Position numbers and translations under genes: made by a program. From positions 496,001-560,000 of the forward strand of contig DASVPO010000006.1 of NCBI GenBank assembly GCA_036382855.1: a stretch of DNA of 64,000 nucleotides, given 5' to 3'. The DNA comes from DASVTR01 sp036382855 (lineage in GTDB: Bacteria > Acidobacteriota > Blastocatellia > Pyrinomonadales > Pyrinomonadaceae). Below the pieces are notes generated by a model. It worked only from the letters and a program-made list of their open reading frames with translations. It made no database searches and was not told where the DNA came from. The stretch's first letter is position 1; each line of letters begins with the position of its first letter. Below are positions 8,770 through 17,610 of this stretch, piece by piece.

Positions 8770-9879
8770 TCAAGCGCTATGGCGCTCCTGAGGAATCTGT
8801 TGCTGTTGCGGCTGGACGCTCGCCGTCGCCGCATTTGCTGCCGCTAGATGCTCGCGATGCTTTTCGATGCAGGCGTCTATAAAGGAGAGATGCTCGCGCG
8901 TCCAAGCAATCGTTCGCCTGAGTCCGTCCTGAAGATTGACTCCGGGCGCAAAGCCAAGCTCTCGTTTTGATTTCTCGGTGCTGCCGTAGCGCTTGCCGGA
9001 ATGATCCCAGGAGCGCGGCGGCAGATTTTCAACCGGCGTCGGATTCTCTGTCTCCTGATTGACGAGCGCGGCGAGTTCACCGATTGAAGTCTCAACGCCG
9101 CTCGCCAGATTATAAACCTCGCCGGGCAAGCCCTTCGTCGCGCAGAGCATCAGCCCGCGCACGATGTCGTCAACGAAGATGAAATCGCGCGTCGCGATTC
9201 CCTGATTCTCAACGGTCAACGGCATCCGCTTCAGGCCGCGATAGATGAAGGTCGGCGTTACGTTGCGCCAGACGGTTGCGGGCGTGCCGCGCCAGCGGCC
9301 AGCGCCTAAGATTTCTCCCGGCCCATAGACGTTCTGAAAACGCGCTTTGACGACGGGCAGGCGATGCTGCATGAAGTAGTAATTCGAATAAAGCTCGCCG
9401 ATGATTTTGGAGATCTGGTAGGGGCTGTCGAGGTAGAGAGAGACGGGCGCGTCTTCCTCTGTCGCCTGCGCTTCGTCGTATGTCTTTTCGGCGACGGTGC
9501 ATCCGGCCGATGAATAGACGACGCGCTTGATGCGGTCGAAACCTTTGATACGCTCGTAGAGCTTGAGTGTCGTCAGCGTGTTGTTCTCGTGGTCGGCCAG
9601 GGGGTCGTGCATAGAGCTCTGGTTGCCGTGATAGGTCGCCAGATGAAAGACGTAATCGAAATCGTTCGTCAGACTTTCGAGCACGCGGTCGTCCGTAATA
9701 GAGCCTTCGATAAACGTCACCGCCTCGTTTTCAGGAACGTTGGCACGCTCAGCCGATAGCAGGTTGTCAACGATGACGACGGAGCGCGGGCCTGCCTCCA
9801 GAAGCTTCTTCACCAGATTGCTGCCGACAAAGCCCGCGCCGCCGACAACTAAAATCTTCTGTTCTTTAAACTCTTCCAA
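8770..9879 (-). CDS. NAD-dependent sugar epimerase/dehydratase (extended SDR)
   Basis: This 369-residue extended short-chain dehydrogenase has the NAD-binding GGAGFVGSN motif at about residues 13-21. The catalytic Ser lies in VVYSSAG and the YQISK (YxxxK) pair in the LDSPYQISKIIGELYS region. It resembles UDP-glucose 4-epimerase-type enzymes acting on nucleotide sugars. The exact reaction is not fixed by sequence. An AGGAG Shine-Dalgarno sits 7-8 bases before the ATG. The C-terminal 25 residues are rich in Ala and Gln and probably disordered. It is separated from the next upstream epimerase gene by a heptad hairpin element. Confidence 0.8.
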   Translation of the reverse strand: MEEFKEQKILVVGGAGFVGSNLVKKLLEAGPRSVVIVDNLLSAERANVPENEAVTFIEGSITDDRVLESLTNDFDYVFHLATYHGNQSSMHDPLADHENNTLTTLKLYERIKGFDRIKRVVYSSAGCTVAEKTYDEAQATEEDAPVSLYLDSPYQISKIIGELYSNYYFMQHRLPVVKARFQNVYGPGEILGAGRWRGTPATVWRNVTPTFIYRGLKRMPLTVENQGIATRDFIFVDDIVRGLMLCATKGLPGEVYNLASGVETSIGELAALVNQETENPTPVENLPPRSWDHSGKRYGSTEKSKRELGFAPGVNLQDGLRRTIAWTREHLSFIDACIEKHREHLAAANAATASVQPQQQQIPQERHSA

Positions 9880-9898
9880 CTTAGAACTCCTGTGAATA

Positions 9899-9983
9899 AA
9901 CGATGAACCAAGAACGATGAACGCGTAATGACGGACAAGCTTTTAACAGTTCATCGTTCATCGTTCCGCGTTCATCGTTTTCC
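9899..9983 (-). repeat. Heptad-arm inverted repeat, family A copy 1
   Basis: Two arms of five 7-bp units each (plus strand: AACGATG-type at 9899-9933, GTTCATC-type at 9949-9983) flank a 15-base loop. The arms are complementary with mismatches. On the transcribed minus strand the loop contains AAGCTTGTC. It lies between two sugar epimerase genes, its outer edge 1 base from the stop codon of the upstream one. Unlike some other copies, it leaves room for a normal Shine-Dalgarno before the next gene. Confidence 0.85.
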
Positions 9984-9984
9984 T

Positions 9985-10941
9985 TTATGCTTTCGCGTCC
10001 TTCGCTTCGACATTCTTGAGATGCGTGTAGGTCTGCGTGATGCCGTGCTCCTTATACCAGTCAATCGCTGCGCGCACGCCTTCTTCGAGCGGAGTCGTGA
10101 CCTGCCAGTCGAAGGTCTGGTTGGTCTTCGAAGGGTCGAGCAGGATCGTGTAGGTGTCGTCTGGGTTGCGCGGGCGCACCTCAACCTCCTGTTCGAGCTT
10201 GATGCCGAGCGCTTTGACGGTCGCGTCAAAGAGTTCTTTAATCGAAAAGTCGGAGCCGGAAGAGATGTGGTAATAGCCGGGCGCGCCTTGCCCGTCAATG
10301 GCCTTGAGTACGACTGCCACGAGGTCGTCAATAAAGACGAAATCGCGCCGCGTGTCCATGACGAAGCAGGGCTTGCCGGTCGTCAGCCGGTGATAGAAGG
10401 TCGGCAATGGACCACTGAGATTGCGTGGGCCATAGGCGTTAGCCAGACGGAAGGAAAGGAAGTCAAGGCCGCCGAGTTCGACGTAGTTTTCGCCAGCCGT
10501 CTTGCTGATGGCGTAGCTTGAGCCTTCGGGCTTCAAAGGGTGTTTGAGCGTGATGGGTTGCTCGATGGGCTTGAGGCCGTAGCCGAGCGCGGTCTGGAAG
10601 TAGATGAGTCGCTTGAGCGATGGAGTGCGCCGCGCGGCGAGCATGACGTTGGCCGTGCCGAGCACGTTGGTGCGCGCATCTTCGGCCCAATCGTCAGGGT
10701 CGCGGTAGGCTGCGGCCGCGTGCACGACGACCTCCGGCTTGAATTCTTCAAAGAGACGGTTGACCAGATCCGTATCGGCGATAGTCCCTTCAACGACCGT
10801 GAGGCCGTCCTGCGGCGTCAGGTTGTCGCGGCGCGCGGTCGCGTAGTTGTCAATAACGAGCACTTCGTCCTTGCGTTCCAGCAACCTGTCTGCCAGATGC
10901 GAGCCGATAAAGCCCGCGCCGCCTGTAATCAAAACTTTCAT
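9985..10941 (-). CDS. NAD-dependent sugar epimerase/dehydratase (extended SDR)
   Basis: This 318-residue extended SDR has GGAGFIGSH at residues 7-15 and VLVIDNY ending strand 2. Later come FQTALGYG (catalytic Ser/Thr region), YAISK (Tyr/Lys pair) and FRLANAYGPRNLSG. It acts on a nucleotide sugar, most like UDP-glucose 4-epimerase or UDP-xylose-type decarboxylases; specificity is unknown. A GAGGAG sequence about 10 bases before the ATG supports the start. Its paralogue at 8770-9879 follows it; the two may act on successive or different sugars. Confidence 0.8.
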   Translation of the reverse strand: MKVLITGGAGFIGSHLADRLLERKDEVLVIDNYATARRDNLTPQDGLTVVEGTIADTDLVNRLFEEFKPEVVVHAAAAYRDPDDWAEDARTNVLGTANVMLAARRTPSLKRLIYFQTALGYGLKPIEQPITLKHPLKPEGSSYAISKTAGENYVELGGLDFLSFRLANAYGPRNLSGPLPTFYHRLTTGKPCFVMDTRRDFVFIDDLVAVVLKAIDGQGAPGYYHISSGSDFSIKELFDATVKALGIKLEQEVEVRPRNPDDTYTILLDPSKTNQTFDWQVTTPLEEGVRAAIDWYKEHGITQTYTHLKNVEAKDAKA

Positions 10942-10970
10942 TTCTTCGCAATCTCCTCAGTAATTAAAAG

Positions 10971-11055
10971 AAGTGATGAGTGATGGGTGATGCGTAATGA
11001 GTAGAAGGCAGTTGGCTTTCAACTCATCACTCATTACTCATCACTCATTACTGTA
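10971..11055 (-). repeat. Heptad-arm inverted repeat, family B copy 1
   Basis: Five GAGTGAT-type 7-bp units (10971-11005), a 15-base loop and five CACTCAT-type units (11021-11055) form a long imperfect hairpin. The element overlaps the end of the asnB coding region: the last codons and the stop codon (11034-11036) are made of repeat sequence. Read on the minus strand, the purine-rich arm comes first, as in copy 2 at 28183. Confidence 0.87.
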
Positions 11056-12947
11056 TTTTTGAACTCGCTCTCTCTATCATGGAATTCCTGCTGCCACAAT
11101 TCGAGGCACAGGAGTCCCCAAGCCTTACGTCCAAACTTAGGCTCACGCTCCAGCCCGTCGAGCACGAGGCGGTTATTAATCAACTCTCTTTCGCGCGCGT
11201 GGGGTGCGGAGAAGACATCCTGCACAAATTCGTGTGCCTCTCCCTTGAGCCATTCGGTCAAAGGCGTGGGAAAGCCCATCTTATCTTTACGGTCAACGAT
11301 GATGTCCGGCAGCACGGGGCGCATCGCGTTCTTTAAGACCTGCTTCATCGTCCCGTCTTTGAACTTGATGTCGGCGGGCATCGTCGCCGCAAACTCGACG
11401 AGCGGGTGGTCCAGAAAGGGCACGCGCGATTCCAAGCCGTGGGCCATGCTAACGCGGTCTTCTACTTGCAAGAGCGCGGGCAACAGGGTCTTGAAGTCGA
11501 AGTGGGTCATGCGGTCGAAGTAAGATTCCTTGCCGACGTTCTGGCCGTGAAAGATTGACTGGAAAGTCTCAAAGGGCGAATAGTCGCCAAGTAGATTCCA
11601 TTGAATCTCTTCCTGAAGCAGCGGCGCGCGATTAATGAGGCGGAAGTAGCGCTTGTCCATGTCTTCGAACAAACCCTCGCGCCAGAACTCTTGCAGCAGT
11701 GGCTTATAATTGTGCAGCGCCGTCAGGTTCGGGATGATGGATTCGTAGGTGACTATGAAGTTGCCGTTATTGATTGTGCCGTCAATTGCGGCCTTGATGC
11801 ATTGCTCGAAATAGGCGATGAGGTAGCGCGTGTAGCCGCCGAAGATTTCATCGCCGCCCTGCCCGCCAAGCACGACCTTGCGATGACGCGCAGCCAGTTG
11901 CGAGACCATGTACTGCGGAAACGAACCCGGCCCGGCCACAGGATAGTCAAGATGATAGATGACACGGCGAATGTTTTCGATGAAGTCCGTGGCGGTGATG
12001 TCAATCTCGTAGAGACTGAAGCCGCGCCATTCCGCGAGCGCGCGTGCGTAACTTGATTCGTCGTAGTCTGCGCTAAAGGAGAACTTGCCTGTGAAGCCTG
12101 CGAAGTCGCCGTTGGTCTGAAGACTTGCGAGCGAGGCGACGCTACTTGAATCGAGTCCGCCGCTCAAGTACGTGCCGACGGGCACGTCCGCGCGCAGGTG
12201 AAAGCCGACCGATTCGGGAAGAAGCGCCTGCAACCGTTCCTCGAAGTATTTCGGCGTGTGGTCGAAGTCAAGCTCGTAATAGACTTCCCAGTAGCGGCGG
12301 ATTTCGATTGCGCCGTTTTTGATGCGCAGGGTGTGGCCGGGCAGAAGCTCCGAGACGTTTTTGAAGAGCGTCTTTCCGGCGAGGCAAAACTGGAACGCCA
12401 GATAATCCTTGAAGCCTTCGAGGTCTGTCTCAATCTCTCTGACGAAGGGCAGGAGCGCTTTGACTTCGGAAGCGAAGTAGAAGATGTCTGAGGCGGCCGT
12501 GTAATACAAAGGCTTGATGCCGAAGCGGTCGCGTGCACAGAAGAGTTCCTGTTTGCGTTCGTCCCAGATAGCAAAACTGAACATGCCGCGCAGGTGATTA
12601 ACGCAGTCCGCGCCCCACTTGCGGTAAGCGCTCAGGATAACTTCCGTATCGGAAGTGGTCTGGAAGTTTTCAGCGCCGAGTTCGTCGCGCAGTTCTATGT
12701 AGTTGTAGATTTCGCCGTTGTAGGTAATCCAGTTTCCGGCCGCGTCGGTCATCGGCTGGTCGCCGGTCGAGAGGTCAATGATGCTCAGGCGGCGATGCGC
12801 GAAGCCAGCGGCGCGGCGCGCATGCTGCCACATGCCTTCGCCGTCAGGCCCGCGATGCGCGAGCAGCTTGTTCATTGCGCTCAGCCGCCCGCCGAGGTTG
12901 GGGATTTCTGTCAGAGGGAAGCTCAACGCTCCCGCAATACCACACAT
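11034..12947 (-). CDS. asnB: Asparagine synthase (glutamine-hydrolysing)-type amidotransferase
   Basis: This 637-residue class II amidotransferase has the N-terminal nucleophile Cys2 (MCGIAGALSF), the glutaminase segment with HRRLSIIDLSTGDQPM and YNGEIYNY, and the synthetase domain with the PP-loop SGGLDSSSV at about residue 262. Free AsnB makes asparagine. Copies inside polysaccharide clusters often amidate a uronic acid on the glycan, which fits the amino-uronate genes in this operon (inference). The C-terminal residues TVMSDE are encoded by the invading heptad repeat. The gene starts 6 bases after the preceding methyltransferase gene. Confidence 0.9.
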   Translation of the reverse strand: MCGIAGALSFPLTEIPNLGGRLSAMNKLLAHRGPDGEGMWQHARRAAGFAHRRLSIIDLSTGDQPMTDAAGNWITYNGEIYNYIELRDELGAENFQTTSDTEVILSAYRKWGADCVNHLRGMFSFAIWDERKQELFCARDRFGIKPLYYTAASDIFYFASEVKALLPFVREIETDLEGFKDYLAFQFCLAGKTLFKNVSELLPGHTLRIKNGAIEIRRYWEVYYELDFDHTPKYFEERLQALLPESVGFHLRADVPVGTYLSGGLDSSSVASLASLQTNGDFAGFTGKFSFSADYDESSYARALAEWRGFSLYEIDITATDFIENIRRVIYHLDYPVAGPGSFPQYMVSQLAARHRKVVLGGQGGDEIFGGYTRYLIAYFEQCIKAAIDGTINNGNFIVTYESIIPNLTALHNYKPLLQEFWREGLFEDMDKRYFRLINRAPLLQEEIQWNLLGDYSPFETFQSIFHGQNVGKESYFDRMTHFDFKTLLPALLQVEDRVSMAHGLESRVPFLDHPLVEFAATMPADIKFKDGTMKQVLKNAMRPVLPDIIVDRKDKMGFPTPLTEWLKGEAHEFVQDVFSAPHARERELINNRLVLDGLEREPKFGRKAWGLLCLELWQQEFHDRESEFKNTVMSDE

Positions 12948-12953
12948 AACAAT

Positions 12954-13976
12954 CTACTTCTTGAAGAGACGATAGACGCCGCCGAGGCCCGCGTGCTTGC
13001 CTTCGTACATGGGAAAGCCGCGCTCGTCCATCACGAGACTCGCGAGAAAGCGGCGATGCTCTTCAGCCAACCTTTCATCCTTCAATGCCTGCGGCAGATA
13101 CTTCTTTATCGAATTCAACTCGACATCGGAATGATAGCCGCCAAGATAACTGGTGTGAAAACCCGTCTCCTCGCAGACGCGCGAAAACTCCTCCCAGTTG
13201 TGGCAACGGGCGATGGGACAATTGCCTGTGCCGTCGTCCTCAACATCAACCGTGCGATGAAAAATCTCGTAAACGTTCTTACCGGGAAACGCGTTCTCAA
13301 CGACGAGTCTTTCGTAAGCCGCATAGAGATGCACCCAAACGCTGTCGCGATTGTAAACCATCACGCGCGCTTCCGCTCCCGGCTTCATTATTCTGTAAAA
13401 CTCGTTGAGCAGGGCTTCCGGGTGGCTCGTGTGATGCAGGACGCCGAGGCATTGCAGGTAATCAATGCTCTTGTCTTCGAGCGGAATCGTGGTCGCCGTA
13501 TCGGCAGAGTTAATAAGCTCTATGCGTTCCGGGTCAACGTTGTGCAGCGAAAGACGGTGCTGGGCCATGCGCAGAGCTTTGGCGGAGATGTCAATGCCGA
13601 TGATTTTACGCGCGTTCGTGTAGATACTATAACCGACCAGATCATTGCCCGGCCCGCATCCGTAGTCGAGCAGAACCTCTCCGTCGTGGTTGCCGTAGAG
13701 GTTCATAAACTCCGTGAAGAGCGGGTAGAGGCTGGCACGCCATTCGAGATGCTTTTTCGATTGCAGCGCGCTCTTGAAGAGGGTCGTGTCTACCGTGTGC
13801 TCGCCCCAGAAGGAATCAACGATTGTTTTATCGTCAACGTCGAGTTTCTTAATCACGGGCGCGGGGCCGGGACGGTTAAACTTCCCCGTCACAGACCAGA
13901 AAAGCTCTGTCGTCTGCTTCTTCGTATTCCCCAGCGTATATCCCAAACGCCACTTGATGCGCTCGACGTAACTCAT
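12954..13976 (-). CDS. Class I SAM methyltransferase
   Basis: This 340-residue protein has an N-terminal extension of about 110 residues before the Rossmann core. The core shows VLLDYGCGPGNDLVGYS (SAM binding), KIIGIDISAKAL (acidic strand end) and YLQCLGVLHHTSHPEALLNEF with KPGAEARVMVYN. This fits methyltransferase type 11/25. The C-terminal 80 residues extend past the usual fold and may bind the acceptor. It lies between asnB and a glycosyltransferase-like gene with 4-6 base gaps, so it is part of the same glycan operon. Confidence 0.8.
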   Translation of the reverse strand: MSYVERIKWRLGYTLGNTKKQTTELFWSVTGKFNRPGPAPVIKKLDVDDKTIVDSFWGEHTVDTTLFKSALQSKKHLEWRASLYPLFTEFMNLYGNHDGEVLLDYGCGPGNDLVGYSIYTNARKIIGIDISAKALRMAQHRLSLHNVDPERIELINSADTATTIPLEDKSIDYLQCLGVLHHTSHPEALLNEFYRIMKPGAEARVMVYNRDSVWVHLYAAYERLVVENAFPGKNVYEIFHRTVDVEDDGTGNCPIARCHNWEEFSRVCEETGFHTSYLGGYHSDVELNSIKKYLPQALKDERLAEEHRRFLASLVMDERGFPMYEGKHAGLGGVYRLFKK

Positions 13977-13980
13977 AATC

Positions 13981-15321
13981 CTAGTCAGTTTCCCTCTTGT
14001 CTGCCTTCACGCGACCCATCATTGATACCACAGTTTGCTCGGAGAAGACACTCACCAGCGCCCTGCGCGCGATGCCTTTCAGGCGCGGAATAAAAGAATG
14101 TAAATGCAGCGCGACCTGCACCCACGAGACGAATTCCGAGAGCCGCATCCAGTAGTAAATAAGACTGCTTAACAACGAGCGCGATGCGCCCGCACGTTCC
14201 ACCGCGCGGTCTTTCAAAGACTCTTCGAGCACGAAATTAACGAAGCTTTGATAAGTGTATTTCCCGGAAGCGACTATCTCCTGAAAGGCACGCCCGGTCA
14301 TCTCCCGCCTGAGGTCTTCGCTCTGCATCTGGTCGAGCACGTCCTCTATGTTGCTGAAGTCGCTTTTGAGTTCGATGTAGTGGCGGCCCGGCTCAAGGAT
14401 GCCGTTGTATTCTCCTTCAACGAGAATCTGGCAGGTCTTCGTCGCGCAGCATTCGAGGTGGCGCGGCGAAAGGGCGACGTAGCGAATCGTCCCGTCGAGG
14501 CCCGGAAAGCAGGCTTGCTCAATCTCCGCGAAAGAGGCGCGCGGGTGCTGGCGCTGGTAAGCCTCGACTCTCTCTTTCAACGTGCCGTCGCGGTCGGGCA
14601 CGCTCGCGCCGCCCTCCACACTGATAGTGTATTTGCAGCGCAACAGAAACCTGTACCAGTCGTCGCCCCAGATTGTGTCTTCGCTGCGCGTTGAGATGTC
14701 AGTCTTAAGATTGCGCGCGGGCGCGTGCTCAAGAAAGAGGTCTGCGATTTTTTGTCTGAGCAGTCCGTGGCGGCCGAGCCATGCTCCGGCGAGCCACGTC
14801 CTGTAGCCGATGTCTATGTCGCGCTCGCGTCCTTCGGCTGCGAATTTGTTGATGCGGCCGACCGTCGCGTCGTTGAGGTAGCCGGTCAGGACGTTAAAGA
14901 ACTTAACGCGCTCAAGGCTCGCGCGGTCGTAAAGCTTGGGCCACTCCGAAGGCGGCCCGACGGAAAAGACCGTGTTAACTTCAAACTCTTCGAGAAAGTT
15001 TATCAGGACATCCGTGTGCGTGTGTTCGTCCTGCGGAAAAGCTATGCGAGCAGCCTCCATGCTCTTGAGCGCGCGTGCCTTTTCAAGGAGCGGCTCAAAC
15101 CATTCGGCCTTAATCCTGTTCGCCAGAAAAATCGTGCCGAAGACGATGAGGTCAAACTTAACGTGCCTGAGATACCACGGAACTGAGCGCACAGTGAGGT
15201 TCAGATAGAAACAGTTGTGCTCGGAGTAGTGACGGAAGCAATAGAGCTGATCCCAGAGCGTGGCCCTCATGGGATACTTGTTCATCACGAAGATGACCAG
15301 AATGTTGAGCTTGCAACCCAT
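13981..15321 (-). CDS. Glycosyltransferase-like protein (family 1, CgeB-like C-terminal domain)
   Basis: From the ATG at 15321 (MGCKLNILVIFVMNKYPMRAT) the protein has 446 residues. An upstream in-frame TTG at 15351 lies inside a heptad repeat and is less likely. The N-terminal strand-turn-strand pattern looks like a GT-B nucleotide-sugar fold. The region RYVALSPRHLECCATKTCQILVEGEYNGILEPGRHYIELK resembles the Glyco_trans_1_2/CgeB-type C-terminal lobe, where the conserved acidic residue and the PG(R/K)HY loop contact the donor. Hydrophobic stretches near the C-terminus may attach it to the membrane. Function is inferred from weak motif similarity and context. Confidence 0.62.
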   Translation of the reverse strand: MGCKLNILVIFVMNKYPMRATLWDQLYCFRHYSEHNCFYLNLTVRSVPWYLRHVKFDLIVFGTIFLANRIKAEWFEPLLEKARALKSMEAARIAFPQDEHTHTDVLINFLEEFEVNTVFSVGPPSEWPKLYDRASLERVKFFNVLTGYLNDATVGRINKFAAEGRERDIDIGYRTWLAGAWLGRHGLLRQKIADLFLEHAPARNLKTDISTRSEDTIWGDDWYRFLLRCKYTISVEGGASVPDRDGTLKERVEAYQRQHPRASFAEIEQACFPGLDGTIRYVALSPRHLECCATKTCQILVEGEYNGILEPGRHYIELKSDFSNIEDVLDQMQSEDLRREMTGRAFQEIVASGKYTYQSFVNFVLEESLKDRAVERAGASRSLLSSLIYYWMRLSEFVSWVQVALHLHSFIPRLKGIARRALVSVFSEQTVVSMMGRVKADKRETD

Positions 15322-15344
15322 TGACGAATAACAGACAGGCCCGG

Positions 15345-15428
15345 TTTTCAAATCTCAAACTTAAAATGCAGAAATTTCAAGCCTCGAATTTCAAATTTGA
15401 GTTTGAAGATTTGAGATTTGAAATCGGA
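15345..15428 (-). repeat. Heptad-arm inverted repeat, family C copy 1
   Basis: AT-rich element with left-arm units such as TTTTCAA and ATCTCAA (15345-15379), a 14-base loop (15380-15393) and right-arm units such as GTTTGAA and GATTTGA (15394-15428). It has five 7-bp units per arm. On the minus strand the loop region reads CGAGGCTTGAAA, containing GCTTG as in other copies. It lies between the methyltransferase at 15451 and the glycosyltransferase-like gene. Confidence 0.75.
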
Positions 15429-15450
15429 GCATTTCAAATTTCTTACGCCT

Positions 15451-16263
15451 TCACTTCTTTCTCACCACGATATTGATTTCCATCGGCAGCACGAGCTTGG
15501 GCGTCCATTTCTGGTAGGCGCTCGGAAATGAAGTCTCCATGCGCGAGAGCGCGCGGCGCATCAGTTGGTCTGCGCGCGGCAGCCTGTACTTCAGGCGGTT
15601 GCCTCTATAAGCGTGATGCGCCACCATCGTCGCCTCCACCCACTCGCAATCGAAAATTCGCTCGAACAGGATGCGCAGAGAGTCTTCGTCAAAATTCCTG
15701 ACGTGGACATACTTGTACGGATTTTCGGGCGTGAGATAGCCGCTCAAATCCTCGCGGTAGGGAACGCGCGCAATCAAGAGGCCGTCGCGTTTTAAGACCG
15801 AGAGAATCTTTGCGCAGCAAGTGTTCAGGTCGAGCACGTGCTCAAGGATGTCTGTCGCGAGCACCATGTCGAAGGTCTCAGGCTTGTAGGGCATCTCTTC
15901 GACCTGCGCGAAGCAGACCTCTATGCCTTTGCTCTGCACTTCCTTCAGATAACCGAAGCTGATGTCCATCCCGTATCTGTCCAACTGTGGAAAGTTTGAG
16001 AGCACGCGCCCTAAGCCGACGCCGACATCCAGCACCTTGTCTCCCGGCTTCGAATATTTTTGGATGAGTTCGACGGTCGAGCGCTCCATCTCCTGCCAGA
16101 CTTTTTCGGCGATGAAAGGGTTCGTGCCGTCCTTCGCCATCGAGGCCAGATGGTCGTGGGAGATGGTCTCGTAGTTGTCCGTGTATTCGTTGGCCTCGGA
16201 GAAGACGGGAATGCCGTCCCTCATCCGCAAAGGCTCTCTGGCGTAAACGCTCTTGTTCATCAC
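15451..16263 (-). CDS. SAM-dependent methyltransferase (type 11)
   Basis: This 270-residue protein has a standard core. KVLDVGVGLGRVLSNFP binds SAM, RYGMDISFGYL ends strand 2, and MVLATDILEHVLDLNTC with LLIARVPYRED gives strands 4 and 5. The first 60 residues precede the core and contain a short VFSEANEYTDNY element common in glycan-cluster methyltransferases. Start at 16263 (MMNKSV) or the next ATG. It follows wzt by 54 bases. The probable role is methylation of a sugar or of the chain end, which in ABC-exported O-antigens can act as the stop signal read by Wzt (inference). Confidence 0.8.
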   Translation of the reverse strand: MMNKSVYAREPLRMRDGIPVFSEANEYTDNYETISHDHLASMAKDGTNPFIAEKVWQEMERSTVELIQKYSKPGDKVLDVGVGLGRVLSNFPQLDRYGMDISFGYLKEVQSKGIEVCFAQVEEMPYKPETFDMVLATDILEHVLDLNTCCAKILSVLKRDGLLIARVPYREDLSGYLTPENPYKYVHVRNFDEDSLRILFERIFDCEWVEATMVAHHAYRGNRLKYRLPRADQLMRRALSRMETSFPSAYQKWTPKLVLPMEINIVVRKK

Positions 16264-16317
16264 GACCTTTATCTTCTACACCCTGACTCGTCAAATTAAA
16301 CGGAGATCATTCGCGCT

Positions 16318-17601
16318 TTACAATGCCAACGTCTCCCACGGAAACCTTGGCCGCAGCGGGCCGCCGAAGATGCCGTAGTAGTCTCCACGAAGGCTGCCGT
16401 CATCCGTCATCTCAAAAGAGACAACCTGGTCCACTCTGAAATGGTCAGTCCAGTTGGCCGAAAATCCCACCAACGAAAAACTGAACTTGCCCGCGTTCAG
16501 CAGATCACCGCTGATACGGCAGCGACTCCTGTAGCGTCCGCGCTCAAGCGGTCGCCCGTAATAATTCTTCTCCGTGTTGCTCACAGAACCGAAGAGGGAA
16601 TAGCCGTCGGCGTCGTAAAGAATAAGGGAGAAAGCGACGTAAGCTCCCGGCTGCACAACCTCGTAATCAATCTCAACCGTGAGCGGTTCGGAAAGCTTGA
16701 TGGCAGCGGCTTCCGCTCCGTCCCTGTCGAGAATACGGACGGCGTTCAGCTTAAACGACTCGTTGCCGGGACGCTCCGCTCCGGCCCAGACTTTCTTGCT
16801 GCTCTGGTAATCGCCTTGCAGGTAATACTGCACGACCGAGGCGGCCTCGCCCTCGCGTTCTATCTGGCCGCGGTCGAGCAGGAGCGCGCGGTTGCAGAGA
16901 TTCTTAATCGCTGGCATGTTGTGGCTGACGAAGAGAACCGTCCGGCCTTCGCCAGCTATGTCGCTCATCTTGCCGAGACACTTATTTTGAAAGGCCGCAT
17001 CGCCTACGGCCAGCACTTCGTCAACGAGCAGAATCTCCGGCTCAAGGTGTGCGGCGACGGCAAACGCCAGTCGCAGGTACATCCCTGAAGAGTAGTGCTT
17101 GACGGGCGTGTCAACAAACCTTTCAACTTCAGCGAAAGAAACAATCTCGTCAAACTTACGCTTAATCTCAGCCCTCTTCATCCCAAGGATAGCGCCGTTG
17201 AGATACGTGTTCTCGCGCCCCGTCAATTCCGGGTGGAAGCCCGTGCCGACTTCGAGCAGGCTGCCGACTCGCCCGTGTATGCGCGCACGCCCGTGGCTCG
17301 GCTCCGTAATGCGCGAGAGAATCTTTAAGAGCGTGGATTTGCCTGCGCCGTTGCGCCCGATGAGACCCACTATCTCGCCCGATTTAACTTCAAACGAGAT
17401 GTCCTTGAGCGCCCAGATAATCTCGTTCTCTTCGCGCCTCGCGCCCGCACCACTACTACGCCGCACCAGAGATTGAAAAGCACGAAGAGGCCCAAGCGCC
17501 GCGCCCGCCAGCACGTCGCGCAGCGTTCGGTAGCTGTCCTGCAAGCCACCTATGCGATACTCTTTTGCAAGGCTCTCAGCCCTGATTGCTACGTCAGTCA
17601 T
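16318..17601 (-). CDS. wzt: O-antigen/teichoic-type polysaccharide ABC transporter ATPase with Wzt C-terminal domain
   Basis: This 427-residue protein has an ABC ATPase domain (about 1-250). Walker A is GRNGAGKST at 82-90, the signature is YSSGMYLRLAFAVA, Walker B is ILLVDEVLAVGDAAFQ, and the H-loop is in LFVSHN. The C-terminal domain (about 270-425) is the Wzt_C beta-sandwich with YVAFSLILYDADGYSLFG. This domain binds the modified non-reducing end of the glycan in chain-termination systems. Its partner permease lies 9 bases upstream in the operon, at 17611. Together they should move lipid-linked polysaccharide across the inner membrane. Confidence 0.92.
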   Translation of the reverse strand: MTDVAIRAESLAKEYRIGGLQDSYRTLRDVLAGAALGPLRAFQSLVRRSSGAGARREENEIIWALKDISFEVKSGEIVGLIGRNGAGKSTLLKILSRITEPSHGRARIHGRVGSLLEVGTGFHPELTGRENTYLNGAILGMKRAEIKRKFDEIVSFAEVERFVDTPVKHYSSGMYLRLAFAVAAHLEPEILLVDEVLAVGDAAFQNKCLGKMSDIAGEGRTVLFVSHNMPAIKNLCNRALLLDRGQIEREGEAASVVQYYLQGDYQSSKKVWAGAERPGNESFKLNAVRILDRDGAEAAAIKLSEPLTVEIDYEVVQPGAYVAFSLILYDADGYSLFGSVSNTEKNYYGRPLERGRYRSRCRISGDLLNAGKFSFSLVGFSANWTDHFRVDQVVSFEMTDDGSLRGDYYGIFGGPLRPRFPWETLAL

Positions 17602-17610
17602 CCTTAGTTA

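Noticed and set aside
12594..14093. 499-codon open frame on the plus strand opposite asnB, a methyltransferase and a glycosyltransferase-like gene
   Set aside because: It spans three well-supported minus-strand genes, has no recognisable motifs, and arises from the GC-rich third codon positions of those genes.
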